From Castor canadensis (Eukaryota > Chordata > Mammalia > Rodentia > Castoridae), in NCBI RefSeq assembly GCF_047511655.1, contig NC_133397.1, positions 16,641,501-16,705,500 on the forward strand: DNA of 64,000 nt, in the 5' to 3' direction. Below the pieces are notes generated by a model. It was not told the origin of the DNA, ran no database searches, and saw nothing but the letters and a program-made list of their open reading frames with translations. Both the position numbers and the translations under genes were made by a program. This document shows, piece by piece, positions 1-13,879 of this stretch; the first letter of the stretch is position 1; each line of letters opens with the position of its first letter.

Positions 1-467
1 TTGGTGTGGAGTCTTGGGTGTCTTCCACGTGACTGGAACAATTCTAATCATGTTCTTTCATTAACATCCTCTTGAAAAATGACTGTGGCCAGGGGAATGG
101 AATAAATAGATTGACCTCATTATGATCATGGGCAGGGATGGGAGTAAAGTGAGTTTCATTGGCAAGCTCCACTAGGACCACTGGATTGACATGGAGGAAA
201 GGTGTACCATTATCAGATGAGCAGGGAAGAATAAATTGGGAAAACAAAGCCACAAAGCCTACCATGGGTGGACAGTGCAAGGAGTTCCATCATTACCAAT
301 TGATAAGAAGTATAGCCTGGGGAAGGGAAGACCATTGATCACTGGATGAGGAAGTCCCAGGGCTCAAACTCAAACCCAAGGTTCCAGGGTACTACCCCCT
401 GCTCACCCATCTCCTTTGCTGGAGAGCTGGGCACAATTTAGAAATAGCCAAGTATGTTTACAAGTTT

Positions 468-620
468 TTTTTCCTTATTCATTTATTCATATGTGCATAC
501 ATTGTTTAGGCCATTTCTCCCCCTCTGACCCCACACCAAATCCCTCTTCCCCCTACCCCCCTCACTTCCAGGCAGAACCTGTTCTGCCCTTTTCTCTAAT
601 TTTGTTGAAGAGTAGACACA
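468..620 (-). mobile_element. L1 3'-end fragment, 5'-truncated
   Basis: Reverse complement of the L1 3' UTR also seen at about 8600-8755 (shares the ggcagaacctgttct block and the cattgtttaggccattt end). It is flanked by 14-base direct repeats atgtttacaagttt at 454-467 and 621-634, so this is an independent short insertion. Confidence 0.85.
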
Positions 621-634
621 ATGTTTACAAGTTT

Positions 635-3049
635 ATGCAGCCAGTTTTGCACTAACAAGTTTGAGTGTATTCCTGAACAGTGGAGCAAAGGGGAGAGCTG
701 TGTGTCAACCCCAATGACCCCCCAACATCAGCACCAGGCTCCAAGGGTCACCATGACATAAACTGCCATGAAACAGGGTCCTGGGTCACTGCAGTCTTCC
801 TAGTCAAGAAAACAGCCATTCTATAAAGTTATGATACAGTCTTTGTACCCAGTTAAGATCCACATAATTTATACCACATCCATACATCAGCCATCTTTTC
901 TGGAACCAAGATCCCACAGTTCTCTCACATCCCGACAAGCCCACTCCTTGGTCCTTTAGAATTTCTCTCTCTTCCCTCATCCCAGGGTTTCCTTCCGCAT
1001 TTTAATAGTCTATGTTTCCCTCTTCTTCCTTTCTTTCTTTAAACTTTCTTTCTTCAAACTTTCTTTCTTCAAACCAAACCCCAAACCGACATCCACAGCT
1101 AAGATTCCTCAATAGAAAGAACCCCTAATTGGAAGTAAGAAATCCAGACCTAGGAGTGAACCCTGGTACTGGAAAAGCTTGGCCAGTCCCTCCACCTCTC
1201 TGGGCTTCAGTTTGCTCTTCCCGAGGCCGTCACACTCAAACGCAAGGATTTCCCACATCATCTGAACAACTAAAAGCATGAAAGATGAACCTCTTTTCCC
1301 CTGTCTATGCCCCAATCTTCATGAGAACTAATTCTTCAGCCCTTGCTCCGGGGCTGCCTCCATTCCAGGTGAATCTGGATGATGGGAAGAGATGTTCTTG
1401 CCCCTGGAGACAGAAGAATACAGGGCTGTTTCTGTTTTAAAAGTAAACCATCTGACCCCTTTCATTCTGGGGGTTGAAGAGCAAAGAGAAAAGGGATATA
1501 AGAGAAGCTTCAGGGCTGACTGCCAACAATGGTTCCCACCTTCCAATTTCATAAATTAGAAGCATCTCAAGGGGGAGACAACCACATGGTCTTGATTTAC
1601 TAAACCTTCACTCATCAGCTGGTGTCCTTTTGGGTGTATTGAATGGCCACGAGGCAAAAGTCTTTTCAAAGCCCCTTTCCCTCTGTACCAGGTTGACCGG
1701 GGGTAGGGGAGAGGTCCTGAATCAGAGGCACTGTGCAGTCCCCCAGGGAGCTTCTCCTGCTGGGTCATAGCTACCCACTAAACCAGAAGAAAGCTCTACA
1801 AAGGCTCACACGCGACACAGATGTGGTGACACATGATGCTTGGGGGCAAAGTCCAAACGGAATCCTTGGCCCTGAGTGATGGACATACATGGACAGCCTC
1901 CCTGAAAGACGCACACACACTCACACATGTGCACACACACAGGTAATGGTTCCTGCACACTGGAGAGGCACACCCAGAGAGCTCAATCTCTGCTACCTGC
2001 TAGAGCACCTTTGACTTCCACACTAGGTGTGAGCCTGACACTGAACCTGTGCAGAGACTTCTTGCTCTATTCACACACACTACTGAGAAGCCAGTAATCA
2101 TGAAAAGTCATTTTAGTTATGCCAAGAGTTACTCCCCAATCTCAACGCATAATGAAAGCAAGTTCACCAGAGCCTTCAGACACACAAAAAGGAAGAAATG
2201 CCCCCTGGAGGCTCCAGAAAGTTCCCTTTGGTACTGGTTATTAAGGTCATGGAAGAACTCTGGAAAGTAAAAGCAGGAGTGTGGCCAATGTTTCATGCAG
2301 GCTTCTCCCTGCTTCTTCTGAGCAGTCTCAGAAAGACAGCAAAAGCATAAACTCAGCAGAACTCAGCACCAAGATACATTTTCCCTCCCAAAGGGTCCTC
2401 ATAAGAATCTTTTCCCACACACCCATCAGAGGACATTTTTTCTGACTTTGGAGCAGTGCACTACCTAAATGTGTCTTCCTCCCAGCCAGGAGGAGCAGCA
2501 CTGCAGAGGCCCAGCCTAGCTTACTTCCATTCCCAGGCTGAAAATCAGCTTAGTGACTGTCCTAGAGAGGTACCCTGACTGGCAAGGTTACTCCTGGAGT
2601 TCTCTGGGATTCAGACTATACCACACACCTCAAGCCCAGGAGACCGAGCACTGAAAGGTGAACCAACCAGTGTATGCCCAGGAAGGCCCAGTCAGGGAAA
2701 AGGCATAAAGCTGACAGGAAAACTGACATTCATTTTCTAATTGAAAAACACACTGGTAAGTGACAGCATGAAGAGTCAACACCAGCAATTATTTGCCTCC
2801 CCAGATGAGGACGTTCTGGAATATGCTGATGTCCAGTCAGAAAGAGCTTGCTGCTTCCCTAATCACTTTCCAGTTGCATTTGCTTTCAGGAACACTCCAG
2901 GATGAGATTCCCAGATGATGCTCTGGGAAGAGTGGAGTCCAATACCTCATTTCCCAAATGGGAAAAAGAATCCCAGAGAAGAAAATGCAGGCCTGTCCAG
3001 AGCAGTGCAGAGCTGGGCCATGAAATCAGGTTAGTAGTACAAAAACTGA
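635..3049. other. Intergenic, no gene recognised
   Basis: Contains a (CTTT)-rich patch near 1020-1075 and a CA-rich patch near 1907-1942. Open frames are under 100 codons and carry no recognisable domain. Confidence 0.5.
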
Positions 3050-3255
3050 GAACCCAGGCTTTGGACACAGGCAGTCCTGAGTCCAATCCAAACTCCACTG
3101 TGGCCAAAGGTCCCCAGTAACTTCTCTTAGGACTAGAATTCTTGCTAGTGAAATATGAATACCCCAATGCATGGGATTAGGTGAGAATTAATGAGACACA
3201 AAATAAAAGAATCCAACATGCAGTAGAAACTTAATAAATGCTGATCTATGCCCCT
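3050..3255 (+). repeat. MIR-type SINE relic
   Basis: Has the MIR layout: ctgagaacccaggctttgga, then a cysteine-tRNA-derived core with 'gtccaatccaaactccact', ending 'gtagaaacttaataaatgctga', the typical MIR/L2-like 3' end. Confidence 0.7.
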
Positions 3256-6200
3256 TCTTACTACCACTTTCTTCACCACTCTAAGCACAGCCTTGGCTGC
3301 TTCTCAGCCCTCTGACTGTACGATTCTTCGCAGTTCTAGCCTGAACTGAACAACTGCTCCAGAGCAAGGCAGTACATCCCAGGACAGCTGTAGCTCCTGT
3401 GGAACCCAACATTCCAGAGACTGCAGGGAAACTCTCCACCACCAGCCTCCTTCACCCTCTCCCTCAGACTCAGAGCTGTCAGAACAGCAGTAGTGATGAA
3501 AGACTCCTCATGCATACCAATGGTGGCCCTCCCTGAGAAGAGGAAGAGGAATCCTGATTTACAGCATCATGAAACCCCAGGTGAGGCTAGGGGAGGGACT
3601 GAGAAAGGCCTTTGCCCTGAGATCTCAAAAGCTTGCCCTGTACCAGAGGAAAACACAGGTGTAATGGGTTCAGAAAGCGAAGTCAGGACCCGGGAGAGTG
3701 TAAGCTATCAGGAGGTTCTAGGGTATCATATTGCCATGCTCATCCCACACTAACAGGTTACAAGATGCGTCTCAGCTCAGAGCATACTGGGCCAGCTCAA
3801 AAGGTGGAAACTCCAAAATGAACCCTAGCATGGGATGCCCATTTGCCAAAGATCACAGCAGGGATTCCTCTACTGGGGAGAGTGGAAGGAGATGACTTTG
3901 AGGTCCCTTCAAGACCCAGAGTCTGTGAGGCCACTAGCAAGTTAGAGTCCAACTCCGCAAAGATGTTTCAGAGTACTGAATGGATAACCGCAAACATTAC
4001 ATACCAAAAGACTGGGTGCTTTTGGTCATTTCTTTAGACCAAGTATGAATTTGATCAATGCTGCATCCTCTGAAAACTTAGCTGCAACTCCCCAGCCAGG
4101 AAGAGTCAAGCTAAAATTTCCGGCTTCCATCTCCAACCCAGAAATGGAAACTTGCTTGTATTGCAAGCCTGGCAAACCAAGCTCCATAGCACTGACCCAC
4201 TGAGGAAACTAGGCCACCTGCCAGGGTCGGAGCTGGGGGGGGAGGGAGTGAGCAGGGGGGACACCTGCGATTGGTGCCCACAAGTGAAGCATTCCAGGCA
4301 GGGCCTCCCAGGATATACACATCTCTGTCTGCTCAGTCTCCACACCATTAACGAGCAGAGATTTCCCCAGACTGATCCTTGCCAGGCTCACTGGGCAGGA
4401 GGAAAGCAGCTTTCCTGAGATAAAGAAAGTCACTTTGTCTTGGGAACTTGCCATAGCCAAAGTGGGCCATCTTTCTTTTCTAGATCTAAGACTTCTCATG
4501 CCAGGATTGAGAAGGTCACAAAGTGAGACTAGCATTAGAGGCCATTCTTGTGCAAGCACTCTGCAGGAGGCCCTAGAGGCACTGAATGCTAGTGACCAAG
4601 ACTTGTAAATGGCTGAAATTTAGAAATGTCTTTCCATTGTATGGAAATCTACCTTTCCTTTCATCCCACTAAGCCTTCAATTACCCCCAAAATACCTATT
4701 AGTCATCTACTATGAACCAAGCAGACATGGGCCCTACCCAGTCAGCAGAGGACTTGAAGAGAACTACCATGCTCTCCTGAATCTCCAGCTTTCTGTGTCT
4801 CCCTGTGACTCTACCTCCATGTCATTCCTTCAGCTGCTCCTGCAGAGGAGAGGTTTAGAGGCCTCTTCAGAGAAGTGGAAAACCTTACTAACACACCTCA
4901 AAGTGTATCTGTCAGGGGTTTTTTCGTGTGATTTTTCATGGCTCTTCCCCTTCTTGTAGTTGTCCCAGGTCAGCAAGTCTAAACCTGCTTGACTGACAAG
5001 GCAAGGTCCAGGGAGTTGAGGTAGCCAAGTGGTAACAAATGGTGCTTCAAACTGCACAGGAAAAAGAGGAAACTCCAGTGAAGATACTGCCCTGTCTCTA
5101 GCCTTCAGTCTTCTTATGAGATTTCTGCCACCATCTTGATTTTATGTTGCTTTGCTGAGGTCAAGATGAGGTAAGAATCAGAATTTCATTTTCTTACAGG
5201 TGACCCACCCTAGTGGTTTTCAAACTGGGGTTAGTGGAGTTTTTTGGGGTAGAGGATTAAAGGGCCAAGTTGGTGAGTAACATCAGAAACATTCCCTTTA
5301 TGCTGTCCAATCAGAAGAGTGATTCTAAGGGTATCTATTCTATAGATGGGACTTTTTTGTATGAAGAAAATCTCTTGTGGGGATTTTTGAATGTTGTTTG
5401 CTTTTTAAAACAAAAAATAAAGCCAAGGTCCAAGGAGAAAAAGGAATTGACAAAGGCCACCAAATGGGTTGGTGGCAGTCTCCTGACTGTCCCACCAGAG
5501 TTTTACATCAAATTTAGCCAAGCTTTAGGCACACATAAGGTTGGAAGGTACTACCGAAAAATACTGAAAATGAGAAGGGGGAGACCAAAATGAAGAGCAG
5601 TTGTTCCTAACTATGAACCACAAGAAAAGCAAGGAGGTGAGCTTTCCCATGGATGGAAACCACACAACCCAGATGCGGCCAGGGTCCTGAGGTCTGGATA
5701 GGTATCTATGCTAGACTGTTCCCAGGATAGATTGATGACCCTTATGACACCAAAGCCCAGTTTTGGAGGCCCACAAGCAAGCCCTAGCCATGTTCCGCTT
5801 TCTGAGCTTGCTTATAGAATTGAACATAGAGTTCATCCCAAGGGCTCTTGCTTACCTGGCTCAGGTAAAGAGTCCTTGAAAGGCCCCAGGCCAGAAGGCT
5901 TCAGGCAGAGCCCCAGGTAGGGTGAGTCAGTGTAAGGAGACATGGTGTCAGCGTCTAGCTAGTGCTCAAATACATCATGAATAATTTTCTGGAAACAGCT
6001 GAAGGCCGTACATATTCTCCAGCCATCAAATGTGGACTGTACATTGTTTTTAAACTTATTTCATTTTCTCTTTTGCCAAAAACAGAGAGGGAAAAAAAAG
6101 GAGACACAAGTTTTGGGCCATGAAAATAAGCCTGCTTCTCTGGCTTTGCGGCCCCATGATTCCCAGGCCTGGGCTTTTATTGGTATTTTGTCTGCGATGG

Positions 6201-7090
6201 GCTTTGGCCATGTAAATGGGGACAAAATGAGGTAACTCACAGATCCTCTGGCTGCATTGTGTCTGATGGCTAATGCTTCTGTGGGTCATGTCGGCAGAAA
6301 GAGACAGCAGAGACGGCAGGCAGACACCCCACACAAGTGGCCAATGGACCTAGCACATTCCACAACTCGAGGCTTCATAGGAGGGACCTGGACTCAGGAA
6401 GCTCAGGATTACATGACAAGATGCACCATGGCTATAAGATGGGTACTTGTTTCATAGGGACAGTAGCACTGGGCACTGAATATCACAGTCTTGTGAGTAA
6501 CAATGGGGTCCTCATTCTGAGGGTAGCCTGAGGACTTTCCTATTGCTGAATGAACCACATGGTCCTGAGCAAGGAGAAATGGCAAAAGGGTGACCATAGC
6601 CTACTTTTCTGTACCCATTCTACAGAAGTGAAGGACAAGAGAATAGGATAGGGACAGGGATTAGGGGACATCCCAAAAGTCAGGGGACTGAGGCAGATTT
6701 GATTTAGAAAAACAAATACGCCATTCCTTACACCCAAGTGGCTGGATCAAATTCACACTGTTTATACAAATTGTTTTTACATTAACCAAACTCGAAGTCA
6801 GCCAGCAGTCCACACCCACAGACACTAAGCTCTGCCTCTTATCTGCTCCTCTCTGTGACTCTACTCTCTGTGACTCCACTTCACACCCTTGGAATGCCTG
6901 GCTCACTGACCCCGGGCCCTGCCAGAAGGGGCAGGCAGAGTCTTCCCAGTTGCAGGGGAAATTTGGGTCCTGAGTGCAGACTTTGCCTTCAGTGATTTAT
7001 CAGCAAACACTACAGTACTCCCAAGTAAGAATTAAACACAACTCTCCCTAGAGAAAGACATGTAAGAATGGCACATTTCCTTCCCTTTAT
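3256..7090. other. Intergenic, no gene recognised
   Basis: Short open frames only. A fragment near 5206-5240 (agtggttttcaaactgggg) resembles the end of a MER5-type hAT element. Nothing else is assigned. Confidence 0.4.
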
Positions 7091-7802
7091 TTATTCATCT
7101 ATTCAACGAAATGGCTGGGGTAGACATGGTAGACATACACAGTACTCTTCTTGCAGAAAGTAGAAAATGCCAGTTTCAGACCCCTCGCGGTTGGGTGGGG
7201 CCACAGAACTAAGTCTGACCAGCAGGTAATGAGCAGAAGCGATTCCTGGTGCTTCCAAGCTGACAGCAAAGAGCATTTGGGGGACTCCTCTTTGCTTCCC
7301 TCTCCTACCACAGCAGTCAAGAGATACAGTATGATCCAGATGGTATGGCTCCAAGATAACAGAGCCTCCACCAGTGACCACATGGAGCAGAATCCCCACT
7401 TCTTTATCGATAATGGACAGAGACTCGAGCAAGAAATAAATGTTGCATCAAAACACTGGGATTCCTTCATTAATTTGCTACCTAGCCCAGCCTTTCCTGA
7501 CTACTATAATAACCAAAACCATGAGACCTGTCACCAAAACAGAAAGGAGCAAAATACAGAGAGTCTGAATGGAGAAAGAGAAAAGCTGCCAAAAGTAGGG
7601 CCTGAGGGCTGGCAAGAGACACTTTGGCAAGTTCACAGTCTCTGGGAGTCAAAGACACCCTGTCCGCATTCTGCTCCTTGCCCTTTCTGTTCTTCCCCAG
7701 TCATACATCTGGGCCGCAGAGAAATAGAAGAGACTAGAATGGTACTCTGGGCCAACTACATAATTAAAGGTATCCAGTGCAAAATGAAAATGTGCACTCC
7801 AG
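7091..7802. other. Old unclassified interspersed repeat, possibly LTR-derived
   Basis: The segment near 7420-7510 (agaaataaatgttgcatcaa, then cctagcccagcctttcctgact) resembles the 3' end of an old mammalian interspersed repeat. Family not settled. A 257-codon open frame crosses it into the adjacent L1 and is treated as chance. Confidence 0.35.
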
Positions 7803-7816
7803 ATGTTGGTAATTCA

Positions 7817-8755
7817 CCTCGCCCCTGTCAGAACAGCCATCATCAAAAACACCACCAAAACAGGTGTTGGCGAGGATGTGGGGAAAAGGAACCCTCATAC
7901 ACTGCTGGTGGGAATGCAAGGTAGTGCAACCACCATGGAAAACAGTATGGAGGCTTCTTAAAGATCTAAACATAGATCTGCCTTATGATCCAGCAATCCC
8001 ACTCCTGGGGATATACCCAAGGGAATGCAACACAGGTTACTCCTGAGGCACCTGCACACCCATGTTTATTGCAGCACTATTCACAATAGCCAAGTTATGA
8101 AAACAGCCAAGATGCCCCACTACTGATGAATGGATCAAGAAAATGTGATACTTGTACACAGTGGAATTTTCCTCAGCCCTGAAGAAGAATGAAACCTTAT
8201 CATTTGCAAGTAAATGGATAGAACTGGAGAACATCATTCTGAGCGAGGTTAGGCAGACTCAGAAATCCAAAAATCATATGTTCTCCCTCATATGCAGTCT
8301 TTAGATCTAGGGCAAACCCAACAATGTTGTAGGACTTGAGTCACATGACAAGGGGAGAACATATACGGGAGGCACAGGATTAGATAGAAAACTCAAAACA
8401 TGAAAGCATTTGATGTCCCCACTCCAGAGGAATTAATACAGAAACCTTAAAGCAACAGAGGTCAACACGAGAAGGGGATCAGAAACCAGTGTAAAGATCA
8501 GTTAGAGATGAATCAACCTGGGTTGTAACACATTTGTACATGAAAGTAATGCAGGAATCTCTCTGTATAGCTGTCCTTATCTCAACTATCAAAAATGCTA
8601 TGTTTTTCTTATTATTGCTTATTTCTACTCTTCAACAGAACTGGAGAAAAGAGTAGAACAGGTTCTGCCTGGAAGGGAGGGGGGTGGGGGCAGGAGGGAG
8701 AAATGACCCAAACAATGTATGCACATGTGAATAAATGAATAATAATAATAATAAA
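7817..8755 (+). mobile_element. L1 3' end (ORF2 C-terminus plus 3' UTR), 5'-truncated
   Basis: Contains the L1 ORF2 C-terminal segment (ggcgaggatgtggggaaaag, cagcaatcccactcctgggg, tattcacaatagccaagtta), then a 3' UTR ending gtgaataaatgaataataat. Direct repeats atgttggtaattca (7803-7816) and atggtggtaattca (8756-8769), 13 of 14 identical, mark one insertion. It is relatively young in appearance but heavily truncated and not active. Confidence 0.92.
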
Positions 8756-8769
8756 ATGGTGGTAATTCA

Positions 8770-9100
8770 AGACTTTCCAAGCAGAGATGCTCACAAAGTG
8801 GGGGGTCAACAAGACAGGCACAGGCAGGCAAGTGCAATCATATGGGTTCTCTAAGTCACAACACTGATCCTAAAATGCCCCCAGGAGAAGCAGGAGCTTC
8901 TGGGACTTCTTCTAGGTTGTAGCACAGTGAGTAGCACAGGCCTCTTATTCTATATTGGATGGGACACTGGGGGTGCTGAAGCCATGAGCTCAGCCCTCTG
9001 GTGGCCCAGGAAGTCCAGTCGTGCAACTCAGACCCAGCAGCTCACTTCCCACCTGTTGCATATTAGCAGAATGTGTAAGGGACAAGTCGTTCTTACACAC
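8770..9100. other. Intergenic, nothing recognised
   Basis: Unique-looking sequence between an L1 and an LTR; no open frame of note. Confidence 0.4.
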
Positions 9101-9459
9101 TGCTATGGTTCTCATGTGTCCCCCAAAGCTTATGTGTTAAAAACTTAGTCCCCAATGCAACAGTATTAAGAAGTGGGACCTTTATGAGGTGATTAATTCA
9201 TGAATGGATGAATGGCACTGTCTCTGGAGTGGGTTCCTGGTAAAGAATGGATGTGGGTCTCTTCTCTTTCGCACAAACACAGGTCACCGTGTGATGCTTT
9301 CAGCCAGGTTCTAATGCTTCAAGAAAGCCCTCACCAAATGTGGACCCTTGACCTTGGACTTCCCAGCTTTCAGAACCATGAGTCAAATAAACTTCTATTG
9401 CTTATTAATCAGCAAGTTCCAGTGTTTTGTTATAGCATCACAATGTAAACTAAAACACA
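9101..9459 (+). mobile_element. MaLR-type solo LTR fossil (MLT1/MST-like)
   Basis: Starts tgctatggttctcatgtgtc and ends with the family's tail (cttggacttcccagctttca, gttatagcatcacaatgtaa). Only an LTR is seen, with no internal region. Old, as judged by divergence from the family pattern I recall. Confidence 0.75.
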
Positions 9460-9787
9460 CAGTAAGGAAAGAGGCCATGAGTGCTCTTTTCCAGCAACTC
9501 CAGGCCACCTTCAAGGAGGGACAAAGGTCCCTCATTAGGACTAGGATTGGTACTGGGGGAAGAGTAGAGGTAAGTCACAAGCTGGGGAGGCATCTAATGG
9601 CATGGGCACCCTACCTGTCAGGAAGACCCTGTCCCTACAAGCACAGGGTCTCTAGAGGACCCTGCTTCAACACCAGTACTTCCTATCCCTGACTACTCTT
9701 GTCTTTGGTCTAAAAAGACAACATGAAGTAGGGGAAGATACCTTGTCTCACCCCACCTCTGGCCTACTGTATTACACTCAAAGGTAC

Positions 9788-9789
9788 CA

Positions 9790-9828
<39 letters not shown>

Positions 9829-9832
9829 TCTT
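9788..9832 (+). repeat. (CT)n microsatellite
   Basis: Roughly 45 bases of nearly pure CT with two ccc interruptions. Confidence 0.95.
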
Positions 9833-10590
9833 GGAGCCTGGTTTTTCTCTTGTAAAGTCCAAAACATACTCCAAAGTCACCACCCTTCCTGTGAAGACAG
9901 GGCATGTCAGCCTTGGGGACACTAAATTCCAGGTCCTCTTGAGAGCAGAGGGATTTGGGAGTGCATGGCTTTACCTCCTTCCTGGTGTTTCTGGAACTGG
10001 CCTCCCTGTGGGGCCCAGGGTTCCCCAACCTAGCCCCAGGTCTCGGTGCTCTGGAGCAGTCTCACATCATGGGGGCCTATATGAGTGATCCAGGCCAAGG
10101 CTTTATCATGGGAGCTACAAGCAGCCTGCTGTCCAGCTGGCAATGTGTGGGATCTCACACAAAGGCTATGTGCAAATTGCCCATAAAAACCACTCTCTAG
10201 CTCCCCACCCAGCTCTAATGAACCCCACAGAACCATTTATAAAGCCCAAGTGGGGAAGACTTCATCCACCACCAATCTCCCCACAGACCCCAGGCTGGTG
10301 CAGTGGAATTCTCCTTGTGTGTGCCCTTCCAGTTCCAGCCCACGTTGGCTGGTCTCTTCTATGCAGACTTCTCTGTGCAACCTGGGTGTCACAGCCTCAG
10401 ACCAAGATCTGATGGGCAGATGCACATCACCTGCAATGCAAGGTAACGGCACCCCTGGGGGAGCTCAGACACTGGATGTTCACATAATATTTCATATACT
10501 TTACTAACTACTTATTTTATTATTGTAATCAAAGTAGAACCTGATAGAGCTAAAAATTCAAATAGCACAGAAAGTTGTATAATGTGAAAA
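9833..10590. other. Intergenic, no gene recognised
   Basis: Open frames up to about 85 codons on both strands, without recognisable domains or codon bias. Confidence 0.4.
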
Positions 10591-10599
10591 AAAAAAAAA

Positions 10600-10735
10600 G
10601 TCTACTGGTGATCGCATTCTGAGAGGGGCATGTAGTTCCCTTTCTACAGATGAGAAAACGGCAAGAAGAAAGGTAAGGTGGCTGGTCCAAGGTCACAGAA
10701 TTTGTCTATAATGTGGGCCAGGACCTCTGACCTCC
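10600..10735 (+). repeat. MIR-type SINE relic
   Basis: Shows 'ctacagatgagaaaacggca' and 'ggtccaaggtcacagaattt', the conserved MIR core, followed by 'ccaggacctctgacctcca'. Confidence 0.7.
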
Positions 10736-13430
10736 AGATACATTTATTGCATTCTGCATCCTAGCACCAGGAGGACCATAGCGTCCCCACTTTATTTCTA
10801 AACCCCACACAAATCCTGATGCCCTGCGCAAAGCAAAGTGGGTAAGGAGCTGGCTTAGGCCCTTTCTGTGTACCCATCCAGTGCTGAGGATGTGCTGTGT
10901 CCACCAAGAGGTCCTTGTTCCTGGCTCAGCAACCGCAGCTCCACATGGAGGGGGCTTCTCTTTGCCCGGTGTGGAGCTCCTGCCAAGCCCTCGCCAAGTT
11001 CCCCCAGTGTGGCCCAACTAGGAAGTCTTCCATTCATTCTGGGAGCCTGTAAGCTACAGAGCCTAGACATATTAACCAACTCACAGAAAGCAAGTATGCA
11101 GGTGAAGCCCAAGTGCCCTCTCTGGGAAGGGCGGAGCACAGCTGGAAGGACAGGGTCTCATTTAACTCCTGGCAGGTGGACCAGGTCTGACCCTATAACC
11201 AGCACACCACGGCAGAGCACACACAGAATATTGCTTGAATGGCAAAAAAAAATAAATGTCTTGTAGACAAGATAAAATTGCAGTCCGCTGGTTCCCTAGG
11301 GAAACCACATGGCAGATGGCAACAAAGACAGCACCAAACACGCTGCCTGCTGCAGGTGCAAAAGCTGCCAGCCTTGGTAGGACAGTGGCATCCTGGAGGC
11401 TGACATCCTGGGTGAGGAACTACACCAACTGCGCCTGCTCCCAGTTAGAGCTGTGTGATCCCAACAGGCCCTGGAATCATTGAAGCCACCAAAAGCACCC
11501 AGAATTGTAGAATATTGAATTTTAACACAGACAAGGAAGAACATTTTATGGCCTTAAAGAGAATCAAGACAAGCAGAGAAAAGATGTCTGCAATGCTAAG
11601 ATTCTCCCTGTCCCAGGGCAGATCTTTCAATGGCCTCCCTGCCAAGCACCCATCCTGACTTGTCTTAAATACTTCCTCCATTCCCCTACGGGCAGTGCAT
11701 TCTGTGGTTGAAAATTGTGTCTGCTTAGAAAGGTTGTTTTTTAACTTTAGGTTAAAATCTACCTTTTTGTAATTGCTACTACCTGGCTCAACTCTGGTGT
11801 CTTAAAGTAGGTTTTTGCAACACTTTTTCTTCTATAACATGTAACTGATGACCAACAAATGCATATGAACAGGTATTCACTCATGCATTCATTCAACAGA
11901 TTTTGTTGATCACTGGAACAAAGTAGAACATGAAAGAGACCCTATATTTATTATTGTTTATAATAATAAGTAAAATGCACAGCATCTTAAATAGATAAGC
12001 TTAAAAATAAATAGAATAGGGAAGAGACACGGAAGTTCTCAGGATACCGGGAGGTGTCATTAAAGAAACATCTGAAAGAAGGAAAGGAGCTAGTATGTGA
12101 TGTATATATCTGGGAGAAAAGCAAGTCAAGCAAAGGGGACAATAAGTGCAAAGGCCCTGAGGTCTTAAAGCTGAGGCACAAGAGGAATGGGCTTCAATTC
12201 TACAATTCTACAAAGTCTGGCTGAAACTGTGCCGCTAGCCTCCACTCATTAAAGAGCTGGGGACTGCAATGGAATGAGGAGACATTTTAGAGTTGAGCCT
12301 TCACTGTGGCTTAACTTAATTAATAAAATTTTATTAATTTTATTATTAGCGACATACCTTGCAATGAAGACAACTCCCCGTGGCTGAGAACCACTGTCCT
12401 AGAGACAAACACAACCATCCCCAAACCAAGGATGCACTTGGCGAGCAGAGAACGCTCACATCCCTCACTGTCCTCCTTGTCCCTCTCTGGCCTCACTCCA
12501 GATTGCCTAGGTCAATCAATCAGTCTCCATTCTTTGTTAAATCATGATGTGCAGCTCGCCACATGAAAGATGGAGGAAAGGCACGCTGCACATCCGTTCA
12601 CACACAACTCAGGTTGCCTTCACCCAGACGCGTGACCTCCATGTTGGGGAGTCTGCACACTGGGCTGCCCTCTCCTTTGTAATTCACGTCACCTCCAATA
12701 CCAGAATCATGCATCACACACATCTTTTCCTTTTTCTAAGATGTTCCCAAGAAAATCTGTATTTAATTTATGGGCAATTTATAATGGAAATAGACCATAT
12801 AAAATGTATACAAATGTGTAGAGCTGTATATAGGGCTTGGAAGGAGATCCTTTCGCTTAACAGTAATTAACATGAAGGGTCTCTTCCCAGCTGCCAGGTA
12901 GACATCTGCATTGCCCAGATTTTCACTAAACTTAAACCAGAAAGAGCTCGGGGGCTGAGGTCCAAACATTCCTCAACTCTACAGAGGATGTCAGGACACG
13001 TAGCCGACGACAACCCATTTCACCAGGATTGCCAAACCGTTGTTTAAGTTTAGAAGATGCCTGTATTGCGTTACTTGGACAGAGGACGCCAGCCTGTGTG
13101 CCACAATTAATTTTCCAGAGAAATGAAACCATTTCCAATGCCCCAAACCCCCATGAGGCCTCAGGGTTTGCAAAGCAATCACAAATACACAGGACACCTA
13201 GCTGTCCCCACCCTAGGGTTCATAGGCCTGCAAGGCCAAGAAGCAAAGTTGCTGCTGTTCTCTGCACAGGGCCGCTCAGCATGAGTAGAAGAGTTACATA
13301 GACATCAGAGTTGCCAAAAGCTATTTCCAGGGGACTTTGATCAACCGATGCTGTAATCTCTAAAAGGAACATACTTCATTTAGAAGGTATTCTCTGGTGT
13401 CATTCCCAAGGAGAAGACATATTTGTTTTT
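10736..13430. other. Intergenic, no gene recognised
   Basis: No exon with a recognisable product. The segment around 12740-12900 is AT-rich and includes CCATATAAAA and GTATATAG, resembling MEF2/SRF-type sites, but this is weak. Confidence 0.35.
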
Positions 13431-13436
13431 GGAATA

Positions 13437-13441
<5 letters not shown>

Positions 13442-13509
<68 letters not shown>

Positions 13510-13517
13510 TCCCTCCC
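13442..13517 (+). repeat. (CT)n microsatellite, about 32 perfect units
   Basis: An uninterrupted CT tract of over 60 bases leading into ccctctccctcccc. A pure polypurine/polypyrimidine tract of this length can adopt triplex (H-DNA) structure. Confidence 0.97.
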
Positions 13518-13879
13518 CTATGTGCTTCCATGCTCTAGCTCTCACTCTTCCTCTCTCCACCAGTCGTGAATACAATGATACGCAAACAACCTTGCTGAAC
13601 ACAGTAAGAAATCATAGAAATTACTGTTGCCAGAAAAGCATGTTTTCAGTGGTGCCCAATTAGAAGCCAAATCCCACCTAAGTGGCAGCAGTACCCACCT
13701 AAGGGCCTAAGGGCCAGATCCCAGGCTCTGGCCTTACCCCCACTGTCCTCCCCAGCCTCCCCAGCTTCCAGCCTCTGGCCCAGTGTGAGACCCCACCACG
13801 GAGGAAAAGGGCCACCCTAAACACATATGGGTCCAGAGGATACCCTGAACGCATGGCGAGGGTGGTATATATTGAATAA

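Noticed and set aside
7151-7924. 257-codon plus-strand open frame
   Set aside because: It spans an old repeat and runs out of frame into the L1 ORF2 segment; no domain, no splice or promoter context.
9101-9459. Intact endogenous retrovirus
   Set aside because: Only single LTR-type fossils are seen here and at the other LTR sites; no internal region accompanies any of them.
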